DNA of 64,000 bases from Methanospirillum purgamenti (GCF_018502485.1 NZ_CP075546.1), one strand, 5' to 3'. Numbered from the stretch's first letter, positions 18,792 through 32,895 are shown. The notes: generated from the sequence alone by a model not told the origin. Made by a program: numbers and translations.

Positions 18792-19521
18792 TCCTGTTGA
18801 GATCTTGGTAAAAATGGCAGAGCAGGGTGAGATAGATCCCTGGAATATTAATATCATTGAAGTAACCGACCGGTTTTTTGCTGAAATGGAGAAACAGGAA
18901 ATGCTTGATCTTCGTCTTTCAGCGCGAACTCTCTTATATGCTGCTACACTTCTTCGAATCAAATCAGATTATCTCAAAGAAACTTCCTGTGTTTCAGATG
19001 AAGAAGACGAATATTGTGGTTTAACTGACGATGATTCTGATTCCCACAATCCGGGATTGCCTTTTCATGATCCTGTATCTTTGCTTGAACATGAGATCAA
19101 GCGTCGTTTAGAACGCAAAAACATGCGGAAACAACCAATTACTCTGTATGACCTGATAAATCTTCTTCGGAATGCTGAAAAAGAAGAGCGACGGCGCCAA
19201 CGTGAGGTCTGGAGTTTTGATGGACTTGTTTATACCGAAGAAGTCGTGTCAATCGCTCATGAAGAAGCCTACCAGGAAAGTGCCATGCAGGTTCTGTCCT
19301 GCTTTACCGATTGTGCCACTTCCGGGGGGACTGTCACCTTATCAGATATGGCGAACAGACTCTCATGGCCTCCGGTTCATGTCTTTATTCCCTTGTTATT
19401 CCTTATGCATGAAGGATATCTCGAAATCATCCAGGAGACATTTTTTGGCGAGGTATATATTTCTCCCTTACCGGGACTCTATGCGGTGAATCATGAATAT
19501 CAAAGTATTAGTACGAACTGA
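18781..19521 (+). CDS. scpA: Segregation and condensation protein ScpA (kleisin)
   Basis: Kleisin subunit that bridges the SMC heads. 246 residues with the N-terminal SMC-neck binding helices (DPWNINIIEVTDRFF, MLDLRLSARTLLYAATLLRIKSDYL) and a C-terminal winged helix (MANRLSWPPVHVFIPLLFLMHEG). It overlaps smc and is certainly co-transcribed with it. A diverged fragment of the same gene recurs at 24994-25230, beyond the rRNA operon. Confidence 0.92.
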   Translation: MTHDPVEILVKMAEQGEIDPWNINIIEVTDRFFAEMEKQEMLDLRLSARTLLYAATLLRIKSDYLKETSCVSDEEDEYCGLTDDDSDSHNPGLPFHDPVSLLEHEIKRRLERKNMRKQPITLYDLINLLRNAEKEERRRQREVWSFDGLVYTEEVVSIAHEEAYQESAMQVLSCFTDCATSGGTVTLSDMANRLSWPPVHVFIPLLFLMHEGYLEIIQETFFGEVYISPLPGLYAVNHEYQSISTN

Positions 19522-19953
19522 AACTGCGCTATAGAGACAATAGAGACCTCCGGAGATCTAACCAGTTCTTGTTTCAGATGTATAATTTTAAAAAAATATC
19601 TTCATAAAATCGAATTAGAAAATATCGGGTGATGAACCAGAGGCAGACTGAATATGGTATGGTGGCAGAAATTTTCTTTCAGATTCAGGATATCTATATA
19701 TGTGACTTCGATCAACTATTGTATCCCACACGCTTCCTGAAACATCAGGAGCCGGCGGCCGAGGATTGTTTGCTTCGGAAGGTAAATACAAACGTATATA
19801 ACCTTCAGGGAGCAACGTAAGAGGCCGTTTTAATGGAGAGCCGACGAATGCATTGAAGTGCAGTATCGGTTCTGACATAGGAATACTGGTAATGTGGATA
19901 TCTGTCTACATCTGCCAATACTTTAAGTGATACAGTGTGCGAGAAATTTGGAA
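19522..19953 (+). promoter_or_regulatory. rRNA operon leader: promoter region and 5' arm of the 16S processing stem
   Basis: No convincing gene. TATA-like boxes occur at about 19581 (TATAATTTTA) and about 19792 (GTATATAACC); which one drives rRNA transcription cannot be decided. Positions 19901-19915 pair with 21438-21452 (14 of 15), and 19880-19889 pair with 21464-21473. Together these form the long stem, with internal bulges, from which archaeal pre-16S rRNA is excised by the tRNA splicing endonuclease. Confidence 0.6.
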
Positions 19954-21419
<1,466 letters not shown>

Positions 21420-21487
21420 AACGAAATGAAAGTAGTAGCAGATGCAGACAGACCATAGAGTTGCCAGTGTTCCGGAATGGAATCAGA

Positions 21488-21560
21488 GGGCTCGTAGCTC
21501 AGTTGGAAGAGCGCGGCGTTTGCAACGCCGAGGCCTGGGGTTCAAATCCCCACGGGTCCA
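21488..21560 (+). tRNA. tRNA-Ala (anticodon TGC)
   Basis: 73 nt. The acceptor stem GGGCTCG pairs with CGGGTCC and the discriminator is A. The anticodon loop TTTGCAA gives UGC, and the T loop is TTCAAAT. No CCA is encoded. Its position between 16S and 23S is standard for euryarchaea. Confidence 0.97.
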
Positions 21561-21675
21561 CTGGTGTTAGATTTTAGATGCACCCGGTCTGGCGACAGAT
21601 CCGGGGAAGGGCTTGAGACCCCGTGAAATCGGGGCAATGATACGCTGTGTAAAGGAGACGCAGAAAGAGATCACT

Positions 21676-21711
21676 AGGCGTTTCTGGACGTTACATGGGT
21701 TTGAAGAAACT
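21676..21711 (+). promoter_or_regulatory. 5' arm of the 23S processing stem (bulge-helix-bulge)
   Basis: 21676-21688 pairs with 24658-24670, and 21696-21711 pairs with 24636-24650 with one bulged base. Unpaired positions lie between the two helices. This is the arrangement recognised by archaeal splicing endonuclease when it frees pre-23S rRNA. Confidence 0.65.
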
Positions 21712-21716
21712 ACAAA

Positions 21717-24630
<2,914 letters not shown>

Positions 24631-24635
24631 AATTC

Positions 24636-24670
24636 AGTTTCTCAAACCCAGACGAAATCCTGAAACGCTT
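24636..24670 (+). promoter_or_regulatory. 3' arm of the 23S processing stem
   Basis: Complement of 21676-21711 with internal bulges. The same arm is retained in the duplicated copy at about 26235-26265. Confidence 0.6.
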
Positions 24671-24710
24671 AATATCTCTTTTCATGCGTCTCCAACACTG
24701 TCCAAGCCAG

Positions 24711-24782
24711 GCCAAGATGGCGGAGCGGCCACGCGGTTGACTGCAGATCAACTACACTCCGGTTCAAATCCGGATCTTGGCT
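24711..24782 (+). tRNA. tRNA-Cys (anticodon GCA)
   Basis: 72 nt. The acceptor GCCAAGA pairs with TCTTGGC, with discriminator T as usual for tRNA-Cys. The anticodon loop is CTGCAGA, giving GCA, and the T stem-loop CCGG-TTCAAAT-CCGG is intact. It lies between 23S and 5S. Confidence 0.96.
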
Positions 24783-24785
24783 CTC

Positions 24786-24907
24786 AATAGCGGCCACAGC
24801 AGGTGTGTTACACCCGTTCCCTTTCCGAACACGGAAGTTAAGACACCTCACGTGGATGATGGTACTGAGGTACGCGAGTCCTCGGGAAACCTTCCTCGCT
24901 GCTATTG
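24786..24907 (+). rRNA. 5S ribosomal RNA, copy 1
   Basis: About 122 nt with closing helix AATAGCGGC/GCTGCTATT and the conserved CCGAACACGGAAGTTAAG loop. Identical by eye to the second copy at 26388-26509. Confidence 0.95.
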
Positions 24908-24993
24908 TTCAATGAGAAAATTCTATTCTGTTCGAATTATTCTTAATTAGTGACTCAGTTCATTTTTTGAAAATAATTTTCTGTTTCACAAGA

Positions 24994-25230
24994 GATACAT
25001 CTCTACTTGATCTCCGCCTGTCCGCGAGGACCCTTTTGTATGTCGCGACCCTCCTTCGTATCAAATCTGATTACTTAAAAGATTCCTCCTGGAGATTCCC
25101 GGACAGTCCGGAAGACGATGGTCCGTCACGAATTCACAATCCTATCCAACTCCTGAAACATGAGATCACCAGTCGTCCAGATATAAGAAAGGAATTTTCT
25201 ACTTCTCTAAAAAACATCGACACTGTATAA
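24994..25230 (+). pseudogene. scpA fragment downstream of 5S
   Basis: Translates to LLDLRLSARTLLYVATLLRI followed by KSDYLKDSS and an HNP.QLLKHEI segment. This is the same order as residues about 40-105 of ScpA at 18781. The start, the rest of the kleisin and the C-terminal winged helix are missing, so it cannot work. Nucleotide identity to scpA is only roughly 75 percent by eye, mostly synonymous differences. The fragment is therefore old or came from a related lineage. It is best read as the leading end of a second, decayed scpA-rrn unit. Confidence 0.75.
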
Positions 25231-25373
25231 GGAAAGGTCGTTATAAGATACTTAAATGAAAAGACGGGTAATTCAACCCCAGTTCATGTGTAAGGGTGTG
25301 GAATTCATGAGGTAACCCACTAAAGGGAATTGTCCAATCAATCCTACGCTCTTTAAAAAATAAACTCATTTCT

Positions 25374-25778
25374 TCATCGAAGCATGTATTGAAATCCAGC
25401 CTGTTCAAAATGGTGATCAGAAGAATAAGCAATATCGATCCCATATTCTTTCATTACTTCAAAGGAAATACAATCTGTTAGACTCCAGTCTTTATCAAGA
25501 TAGGTTGCATACCTTTCCAAGGCCCTTGAGAAGAGAAGATCATCTGTTTTTACAACGTCAATCTGGTCCGTATTACAACAATCCTGAATAAACTCAGCAA
25601 TTATCTTTTTGTTCAGTTTTGTAAAAGCATTTCCAATTTCATAGAGCACTGCATCAGTTATCAAAATTTTCTGATAATCAAACAGATCACGTACAATCTC
25701 AACAGCCTGCTTATGATGCTTATCTTCAGGTGTGAACATTGCTATGACAAAAGAAGTATCAATGAAGACAGATTTCAT
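25374..25778 (-). CDS. PIN-domain toxin (VapC-like)
   Basis: 134-residue PIN-domain ribonuclease, probably the toxin of a toxin-antitoxin pair. The first acidic site is in VFIDTSFVIAMF, the second in VLYEIGNAF, and the C-terminal acidic pair in WSLTDCISFEVMKEYGIDIAYSSDHHF. Its start overlaps the antitoxin stop by 4 bp. The module lies exactly where 16S, tRNA-Ala and most of 23S would be in the decayed second rRNA unit. The target RNA is unknown. Confidence 0.85.
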   Translation of the reverse strand: MKSVFIDTSFVIAMFTPEDKHHKQAVEIVRDLFDYQKILITDAVLYEIGNAFTKLNKKIIAEFIQDCCNTDQIDVVKTDDLLFSRALERYATYLDKDWSLTDCISFEVMKEYGIDIAYSSDHHFEQAGFQYMLR

Positions 25779-26017
25779 TGTTGATGGTTACCCTTTTTAG
25801 GTGTTCCATAAAGATAATGATCATGCTCATCAGAAAAATCTACTGGACCATGAATTGTTCCAGCATTCTTTATCAGGAACTCTATTGCATGTTCTCTATT
25901 TGAAGTAGAGTTTTTCTCAACTGTAAGTAGATATTCTTTATTGGGTTCAAGTTCTATTGGCTCAACAATTTTAAATGACGTCCCATCAAAAGTCGCTTTT
26001 ATTGTAATTGACCCCAT
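25775..26017 (-). CDS. AF2212-like (DUF104-type) antitoxin
   Basis: 80 residues. The N-terminal beta segment ITIKATFDGTSFKIVEPIEL followed by EPNKEYLLTVE is typical of the small AF2212/DUF104 antitoxins that pair with PIN toxins. The C-terminal half is the likely toxin-wrapping tail. It is first in the operon, as expected for an antitoxin. Confidence 0.8.
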   Translation of the reverse strand: MGSITIKATFDGTSFKIVEPIELEPNKEYLLTVEKNSTSNREHAIEFLIKNAGTIHGPVDFSDEHDHYLYGTPKKGNHQQ

Positions 26018-26100
26018 TGAAGATACTTCCTTTACTACTATTTATTTTAAAATACTATCAGGTTTTACTTTTACTGTTGAACGCTCTCTAACTATATTTT

Positions 26101-26265
26101 GCTTGAAACTCAGTCTGAACAAGAGCCTTCATGAAAGACACGGGTAAAAGACCTGGTTGATATGTTCGGGATGTACGCACGAAGGCAACGACGTGTTCAG
26201 TCCGCGAATACTAATAGTCTCAATAACGTCAATTCAGTTTCTCAAACCCAGAAGAAATCCATAAA
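26101..26265 (+). pseudogene. Duplicated 3' end of 23S rRNA
   Basis: Matches 24500-24670 at roughly 90 percent by eye, including the 23S 3' end and the 3' processing-stem arm. It carries scattered substitutions (AGTCCTAATAACG becomes AGTCTCAATAACG). It is preceded by unrelated AT-rich sequence. It is a relic and not a separate functional RNA. Confidence 0.85.
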
Positions 26266-26314
26266 CGCTACAGTGATTAGCTCTCGCATCTTCAATTCAC
26301 AAAAATCAAGCCAG

Positions 26315-26384
26315 GCCAAGATGGCGGAGCGGCCACGCGGTTGACTGCAGATCAACTACACTCCGGTATATCCGGATCTTGGCT
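26315..26384 (+). pseudogene. tRNA-Cys copy with damaged T loop
   Basis: Identical to the tRNA-Cys at 24711 through the acceptor, D and anticodon arms. The T loop is reduced from TTCAAAT to TATAT, so the conserved T54-Psi55-C56 is lost and the molecule is 70 nt instead of 72. It is unlikely to be a working elongator tRNA. Confidence 0.8.
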
Positions 26385-26387
26385 CTC

Positions 26388-26509
26388 AATAGCGGCCACA
26401 GCAGGTGTGTTACACCCGTTCCCTTTCCGAACACGGAAGTTAAGACACCTCACGTGGATGATGGTACTGAGGTACGCGAGTCCTCGGGAAACCTTCCTCG
26501 CTGCTATTG
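26388..26509 (+). rRNA. 5S ribosomal RNA, copy 2
   Basis: Sequence identical by eye to copy 1 over 122 nt, with an intact closing helix. Whether it is transcribed depends on read-through or a new promoter, since the upstream 16S and most of 23S are gone. Perfect conservation amid decayed neighbours suggests selection or gene conversion. Confidence 0.85.
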
Positions 26510-26619
26510 TTCAAGTAAGTTAAATCAATTCTATTGTTACTGATTCAGAAGCTTAAGGCTTATCCGGGTCATACCGGCGTTCAGTTTTATTGTCGTATTG
26601 TAGATGTGTTTATATGTGT

Positions 26620-26695
26620 TTTTTGAACACGGAAGTCAGGATACCTCTCGTGGGAGGCTGTACTATGGTGCGTGAGGCTTCTGGTGGATATATTG
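26620..26695 (+). pseudogene. Degraded third 5S rRNA copy
   Basis: GAACACGGAAGTCAGGATAC aligns with the 5S core GAACACGGAAGTTAAGACAC. The next 45 nt follow 5S with many changes (TACTATGGTGCGTGAGGCTT against TACTGAGGTACGCGAGTCCT). The 5' third and the closing helix are not recognisable. It lies 110 bp after the second 5S. Confidence 0.65.
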
Positions 26696-26794
26696 CTCTG
26701 ATATGTGCATTAAATCCGTTCTAATTGAACTTCTAACCCATTGTTATTGAACATTTTTCACATTGGGTTTTCAGTAAGAGAATCCGAGAAAAAC

Positions 26795-29700
26795 GTTGGG
26801 TGAAGGGAACAAATACCTCCTCCATCGGTCTTATACTCCTTATGCTGTTCTCTTGTAACCTGGTCAGGTCGTCGAGGTCCGGGTACTCTCGGACACGGGG
26901 ACGTTCTCCGGCTACTACAATGACATTGACAGGCTCGCCGCTGATGCGGAAGCCCTGGACTCAACCCCCCAGTTTAAGGGGATATACTTCACACTGAACC
27001 CGGTGAACCCGGCACTCCTCGCCCGGAAGGTGAACCGGATATCGAAACAGGGGAAGACCGACGCCTCAACATCTGACCGGGACATTACCCGGCGGAGGTG
27101 GTTGCCGGTTGATATCGATCCGACACGGCCATCAGGGATCTCCTCCTCGAACGAGGAACATGAGGAAGCTCTGACCAAGGCGAAGAAGATCAGGGGATTC
27201 CTTTCTGAGATGGGATGGCCGGTTCCCATTCTCGCCGACTCTGGAAACGGAGCGCACCTCCTTTACCGGATTGATCTACCGAATGATGCCGAGGCAACCC
27301 AACTGGTGAAGGATTGTCTGACAACCCTCTCGCAGTTTTTCACCGATGCGCGATCATCAGTGGATATTGCGAACCATAACGCCTCACGTATCTGGAAACT
27401 ATACGGGACAGTATCCAGAAAGGGAGACAATACCGAGGACCGCCCACACCGACGATCTGAAATTCTCGAACATCCGGAAGACCTCATTCCGGTTAAAGTG
27501 TCAGACCTGATGCTCCTTGCATCCCTGATGACGGTTGATGAGAGTAAGAAAAGTGGGAGTAATGCTACTGGCGGGATTAGTGCTGCCAGTAATATCGACC
27601 TAGGCGACTGGCTCAGTTCACACGGAATCGGATACGAAGAGAAACCGTACTCTGGCGGTCGGCTCTTTGTCTTTGATGAGTGTCCCTTCTCCGGCGCTCA
27701 CAAAGACGGAGCGTATGCGATCCAATTCGTGAGTGGGGCAATATTCGCCGGCTGTCATCATAATTCCTGCGGTGGGGGAGAACAGCGATGGAAAGAACTC
27801 CGGGAGATGTACGAGGGGTGCCGCGAGGGAGGAGCGAAGCGACGACCGAGCCAGATGACCTCCGAGGAGTATGACCAGAAGAGGAAACAGGATGCACGGA
27901 GTAAGGCGGAAGCGAAGGCCGAGTATTATGGGAACGTTTCGGAAATTCCGAAGAGTTCAGATCAATCTGTTGACACCATACCGATAGACCATACCGCTGA
28001 GGCAGCGCGGATCCTTCGTGAAGGAAACCCGGCTGAATACATCCTGAACTCGTTCAAGATGGATCATGAGGGGGATGACATTGTGGCCCGGTGTCTCATC
28101 ATGTCATTCGCATCCCGATCGGTGATCAACTCAAACGGGCTGCATGTCCTTGTCACCGGTGACTCGGGCAAGGGGAAGAGTCACACCTTTGACACGATGC
28201 TCACGCACATTCCCCAGGAATTCCGGCTTGGTGGGCGACTGTCTGACAAAGCGCTCTTTTACGCAGAAGATATCAGAGCAGGATCCGCAATATGCCTGGA
28301 CGATGTAGGACTTTCAGATCAGATGCAGGAGACTCTGAAGGGAGTCACGACCTCTTTTAAGAAACCGTTCATCTACCGGACGGTCAACAAGGACCGGAAA
28401 GGTCAGACCTGTATTATTCCTGAGCGGTGTGTCTGGTGGGCTCTGAAGGTGGAAGGGTCCGGAGACGATCAAGTGTGGAACAGGATGCTCACTTGTTGGA
28501 TCGATGACAGCCAGGAACAGGATGATAAGGTTCTTGAAAGGGAATTGGAAGCGGCGGCTTTACTTCCGGCTGATGAGGATGACCTGAGATTTGAGACGGT
28601 TGTCTGTCATCACATCTGGAATCAGCTCACCCCGGTTCATGTTGTGATTCCATACGCGAAGCGGATTAGGTTCTCGTCATCAGCCAACCGAAGAAATCCG
28701 GGGATGCTCCTTGACCTCATCAAGTCGGTTGCCGCTCTCTACCAGCATCAGCGAGAGAGAACCCTGGTCCGGGGAAGAGATGTTATCTATGCGACGACCG
28801 ATGACTTCCGAAAGGCGTGCGAGATTTATCTGGCATTGAACGGGGAGTGTGGAAGTCAGGCGTCCAAGCTGACCAGGGGTGAAGCGGCTCTCGCAGTTCA
28901 GATGCACGCATCTGGTCGGACAGAATTCACGATGGAGGAACTTATCGATCTCACACACCCGCGAAAGAAATCCTACAATGCTATCAAAAAGATCCTCCAC
29001 GGTGGGAGTAGTCATCAGATTCACTATGATGGACTTCTTGAAAAGTGTCCGGCTATCTCGTACCTGGACCGGACAGACTCAACTTCTGAAGGAGTGTCAA
29101 AGAGGCAGAAGGTGTACACCTGGAACCGCCATCAATACGAATCATGGATCGCTGGTGGAGGGTGTTGGTTGGATGAGGGATCTGAGGGGTCTGATGATGA
29201 TCCTGATGATGACAATGTTAGCGGAATTAGCGGAAGTTCGCGGAACGTTAGCGGAAGTGTTCCGCTAACAAATGAAAGGCAGGATGAGAGTGAAATTCAA
29301 AATAACTCTCTTACTAACTTAGAGTCTGAGTATACGCGGAAAGAGGAGAATGTACAGAGCACACACGAACCAGTTGTCACCTATACCTCTGCACCTGAAA
29401 GCTTCCGCTTATCCGCGAATACATCAGATCAGATTTCATCTACGAACATATCGAAGAGCAATAACGAAACGGAGGCTTCCCCCATTAGCGGAGATGATCC
29501 GCTCACTTCCGCGAAACAGGGGGATCTTCCGCGAACAGATCTTGACCCGGATGACTTCCACCCTATCAATGGGGTGTGGTCCGGTCCCTGTGCTGTGTGT
29601 GGTGGGAAGTGGATCCAATATACTGAGAAGTTCTCGCAAAAACAGAAGGAGGAAGGACGGTTCACACATAAAATCTGCCAGAAATGTTACAGTAAAGCGG

Positions 29701-29897
29701 TTGCTCGGAAGTGTAAATCGTTCATTGCCCTTCCTGGTCTTCTGAATGTCAGGGCGATGATCCCGGCCAATAAGGACTTAGGCCGGTGTGATGTCTGTAA
29801 TACCGGGGCTGCTACCTGGGTGGACCCGGAAACGAAACAGAAGATCTGTCAGGTCTGTTATTCCCGGGAACAGAACAGGCCAGGAGTGATGGCATGA
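26795..29897 (+). pseudogene. Mobile-element primase-helicase (PrimPol-like), interrupted near its 5' end
   Basis: Large plasmid/provirus-type replication protein. From GTG 27003 it reads 964 residues. There is an archaeo-eukaryotic primase-like domain (VDIDPTRPSG, ADSGNGAHLLY, IWKLYGTVSRKGD) and a P-loop ATPase part (GDSGKGKSHT near residue 386, AICLDDVG near 430). A low-complexity acidic/serine linker follows, and two C-terminal Cys4 fingers (CAVCGG..CQKC; CDVCN..CQVC). The same frame is clearly coding further upstream (26859-27002, PGQVVEVRVLSDTGTFSGYY), where a conserved N-terminal primase segment precedes FTLNPVNPALLARK. It is broken by TAA at 26856-26858, and there is no start codon between that stop and 27003. 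GC-rich compared with its neighbours, so it was acquired. The truncated protein might still be made from 27003. Confidence 0.75.
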
Positions 29898-29931
29898 TCC
29901 AACCATTTTGCCCCTTATTTTTGGTGATGTC

Positions 29932-30243
29932 ATGTTAGTCGAAGACTTTTGTTTACAGCGAACTCCCGGAGCAGCCGGGAGGATTCGGTCATTTGAAGGT
30001 CGGATGGTTGAACCGGTAAGTTCAGGATGGTTCGACGGGGCAATTCTCCTCGAATTCTTCGCTGAGGTTATCGAGCGGCATGGGGAGCAGTTCCCGGAGA
30101 AGGACCGGGGAGATATCCGGCTCTCGTTCTGGCGTATGACAGAAGATAACCCGAACCGGTCTGATGAGATCGGGGATGTGCTTTGTATCCAGGTCGGGGA
30201 AACAACATACGGAGTCCGTCCGGTGAGGAGGAAAACAGCATGA
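29932..30243 (+). CDS. Uncharacterised mobile-element protein
   Basis: About 103 residues from ATG 29932 (MLVEDFCLQR); an ATG at 29908 is also possible. Not recognised. Mixed alpha/beta, acidic, ending GETTYGVRPVRRKTA. It lies in the same higher-GC block as the primase-helicase gene and its stop overlaps the glutaredoxin start (ATGA), so the genes are one operon of the element. Confidence 0.5.
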   Translation: MLVEDFCLQRTPGAAGRIRSFEGRMVEPVSSGWFDGAILLEFFAEVIERHGEQFPEKDRGDIRLSFWRMTEDNPNRSDEIGDVLCIQVGETTYGVRPVRRKTA

Positions 30244-30494
30244 TACCAATTGTTTACACTTTAGATGTCTGCCCGAACTGTGAAAAACTGAAAGCCGCGC
30301 TTACCGAGGCTGGGATCGAGTTTGAGGAACGGGATATGCAGACGAGAGATAGTTTGGTTGATCTCCGGTGCCGGGCATGTTTCACCCAGGAAGCTCCTGT
30401 ACTGATGACAGAGGATCAAGTGTATGAGTCAAAACAGATCTTCTCCCAGGATGGGAGTGTTGACTCTGGGATACTGGCGGCTCTCCGCCCGTAG
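30240..30494 (+). CDS. Glutaredoxin/NrdH-like redoxin
   Basis: 84-residue thioredoxin-fold protein with the CPNC active site (YTLDVCPNCEKLKAAL), the cis-Pro segment EAPVLMT and a further Cys pair (CRAC). It presumably reduces disulfides for a ribonucleotide reductase or other partner encoded by or exploited by the element. The 3' half and downstream flank recur at 35881-36000 and 42521-42640, fused to DUF2637-like debris. This shows the gene travels with the same element family. Confidence 0.8.
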   Translation: MIPIVYTLDVCPNCEKLKAALTEAGIEFEERDMQTRDSLVDLRCRACFTQEAPVLMTEDQVYESKQIFSQDGSVDSGILAALRP

Positions 30495-30623
30495 ATCCTT
30501 TCTTCCCCACATGATCGGGATTATTTTCACCTAATGTAACGAAGAAAACACCGATCAGCACCACAGAAACAATATAATAAGGTAAAAATTAGAGGAGATT
30601 AATGGTTAGAATATTATGTTTGA

Positions 30624-30986
30624 TTATTCCTGATAATAACCGGGATAGTACCGAATAGCATTTTGAATGTTATTGTCCGGATAATCATATCTTTTTAAAA
30701 ATTCTATCAATTCTTTATCTGACATATGTCTGCTTCTTTTAACATCGAAAAAATATGCCATCAAAAATTCATCGCCATCTTCATCAAATCTCTTGATTTG
30801 AATTAACATCAAGGGTTCATCCTCAATAAAATCAACGTCATCAATGCTAGATTCCCATTCCTCTCCAAATATTTCTTCAATATCCTGTTTTAGAGTGACT
30901 ATCTTTACACGATATCCCCAATTTTCACAAGCATCCCCAAAATACCATTTTTCTCCAATTTCCTCATTATATTGATCTAATGACAT
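30624..30986 (-). CDS. Hypothetical acidic protein, 120 residues
   Basis: Not recognised. Very acidic (clusters DDVDFIEDEP, DEDGDEF), mixed alpha/beta, starting MSLDQYNEEIGEKWYFGD. No signal peptide or membrane segment. AT-rich like the genes to its right and unlike the element block to its left, so it marks the return to the local background composition. Confidence 0.55.
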   Translation of the reverse strand: MSLDQYNEEIGEKWYFGDACENWGYRVKIVTLKQDIEEIFGEEWESSIDDVDFIEDEPLMLIQIKRFDEDGDEFLMAYFFDVKRSRHMSDKELIEFLKRYDYPDNNIQNAIRYYPGYYQE

Positions 30987-31333
30987 ATATCAACACTATT
31001 AGTTAATAATGAGAACTAAATATATTTTATTTAAAAATATATTGAAATTCTGAATGAAACCAAAAATTAAAGATTTTCATACGTCAGTCAGTGGTTTTGA
31101 CTTAAAGGCGGTAGAGTAGAATAATCTATATAATGTCAATTTAGGTCCTTTTCCATTTATTAAATAAGAATGAATATTACAAATAGTCGAATAGGGAGAG
31201 GAGTACAAGGGACATTAGAATAAATTCATTGAGATACTTGTGATTAAATGAATAAATTTAAGCCAATTTAAATTTTTATACTATCTTATAGTAATTGAAT
31301 ATCTATTCATTGAATTTGAGATGAAGAACAATT
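30987..31333. other. Intergenic, AT-rich
   Basis: 347 bp between divergent genes. It contains TATA-like stretches on both strands that probably drive the flanking genes. No gene, repeat or structured RNA is seen. Confidence 0.5.
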
Positions 31334-32728
31334 ATGGGTGTATTTTCTAAAAAAGAAGATGATGCTACAAAGATGCTCAAAAAAGCATTATCTCTAGAAC
31401 TAGATGGGCAATATCAAGATGCAATTGATATATTAAATAAAGCAATTTTGATTGAGCCAAAAAATCAAGCAATTTGGATTTCAGAAGTAAGGATATATGA
31501 AAAATTGGGTTTCAAGGATGTTGCAAAAGAAATAATTGAAAAAGGGCTTGCTACTTATCCTAATAGTGGATTTTTATGGGAGCTAAAAGGTGATTGGGAT
31601 TTTAAAGGAGGAGAAATCCAAGAATCTATTTTATCATTTGATAAATCTCTCACGATAGATCCAAATAATGCACCATTGTGGATAAAAAAGAGTAACGCTT
31701 ACATAATTTTAGAAAAATATCAAGAAACTCTCGAAGCACTAAACGTTTGTATATCAATCGATCCTAGGAATTTGGATGCATTAAGTAGAAAATTGCTGTG
31801 TTTTAATAAACTTGGTAATTATCAAGAGATTATTAAAATGATTGATGATGCACTCTCTGAAAACCCTAAAGAACCGACATTATGGTGTGAAAAGGGGTAT
31901 TGCCTTTATAAATTAGGAAGGAAACATGAATCGAATAAAGCCCTTGAAAATGCTTGCTTTCTAAACCCAAATATCTCTAAAGTATATTTAGAAAAGGGCA
32001 TTTCTCTTTATAATAAAAAAATTTACCAATCAGCCATTGAAACGTTTGAAATTGGGCTTTTATTAGATCCTAATAATTGGATAATCTGGTATCATAAGGG
32101 GTTATGCCATCTTTGTCTTGATCAAAATAAAGATGCTATCGACATTTTCGAGAAAGGTCTTTTAATACATCCAAAAAGTGCGGATCTTTGGGCTCGTAAA
32201 GGATTTAGTTTAATTAATACCAATCAATTTCAGGAAGCCTATGAAGCATTAGATATTTCTCTCTCAATAAATCCAAATAACGAGATTGCACGAAGAGAAA
32301 TTGAAATCGTTACAATTGCATTAGAAAATATGGGTATCAAGCCTGGATCATGGGACCCGATAATACATTTAGATAAGGAAGATCCAATAAAACATCCCTA
32401 TTCTCAATCGAATATTATGAATGTAAAAAATAATGATAAAAATAAATCGGGTACAATTCCACCACTTAATACAGAATTAAGCACCTTAAAAAGAGATAAA
32501 AATAAAGAAACGAGGGTTACGTGTAAAACATGTGGCCATGTTTATTGCTATAATAATCTAGATGTTATGAATAATATCACAAAAAAAATCGATAATACTG
32601 CAAGATTTTTTGGTAGCTTAGCTAATTCACCAATAGGTGGGCGAAAATCTGAGGATACGATTGACTATAAAAGATGTCAAAAGTGTGGGTCAAGAAATAT
32701 TATTTCGGAGATAATTTACTTCGACTAA
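31334..32728 (+). CDS. TPR protein with C-terminal zinc ribbon
   Basis: 464 residues. About nine tetratricopeptide repeats fill residues 10-340 (for example ILSFDKSLTIDPNNAPLWIK), forming a protein-binding solenoid. After a charged linker, residues about 395-460 hold a split zinc ribbon (VTCKTCGHVYCYNN; YKRCQKCGSRNI). The pairing of TPRs with a ribbon suggests an adaptor, but partners are unknown. The N-terminal MGVFSKKE resembles the MGFFSRN start of the TPR-SHOCT proteins at 37.5-40 kb. Confidence 0.8.
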   Translation: MGVFSKKEDDATKMLKKALSLELDGQYQDAIDILNKAILIEPKNQAIWISEVRIYEKLGFKDVAKEIIEKGLATYPNSGFLWELKGDWDFKGGEIQESILSFDKSLTIDPNNAPLWIKKSNAYIILEKYQETLEALNVCISIDPRNLDALSRKLLCFNKLGNYQEIIKMIDDALSENPKEPTLWCEKGYCLYKLGRKHESNKALENACFLNPNISKVYLEKGISLYNKKIYQSAIETFEIGLLLDPNNWIIWYHKGLCHLCLDQNKDAIDIFEKGLLIHPKSADLWARKGFSLINTNQFQEAYEALDISLSINPNNEIARREIEIVTIALENMGIKPGSWDPIIHLDKEDPIKHPYSQSNIMNVKNNDKNKSGTIPPLNTELSTLKRDKNKETRVTCKTCGHVYCYNNLDVMNNITKKIDNTARFFGSLANSPIGGRKSEDTIDYKRCQKCGSRNIISEIIYFD

Positions 32729-32895
32729 TTAGATCTCAAAATTATTACTGCAGAACACATAAGATATTTTAATGGTTTACCTGCTCGTCCTCTAGTTGTA
32801 ACGAGGAAGGGACTGGTGTATGGACAGACGAGTTTTCGGGATTGGTAAACAGACACGAATTAATAAATCCTGTATTTCAATAATTCTTATTGCCA

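Noticed and set aside
19615..19878. 87-codon minus-strand ORF upstream of 16S
   Set aside because: It has no family resemblance and no ribosome-binding site. It lies in the rRNA promoter/leader region and stops at the processing stem.
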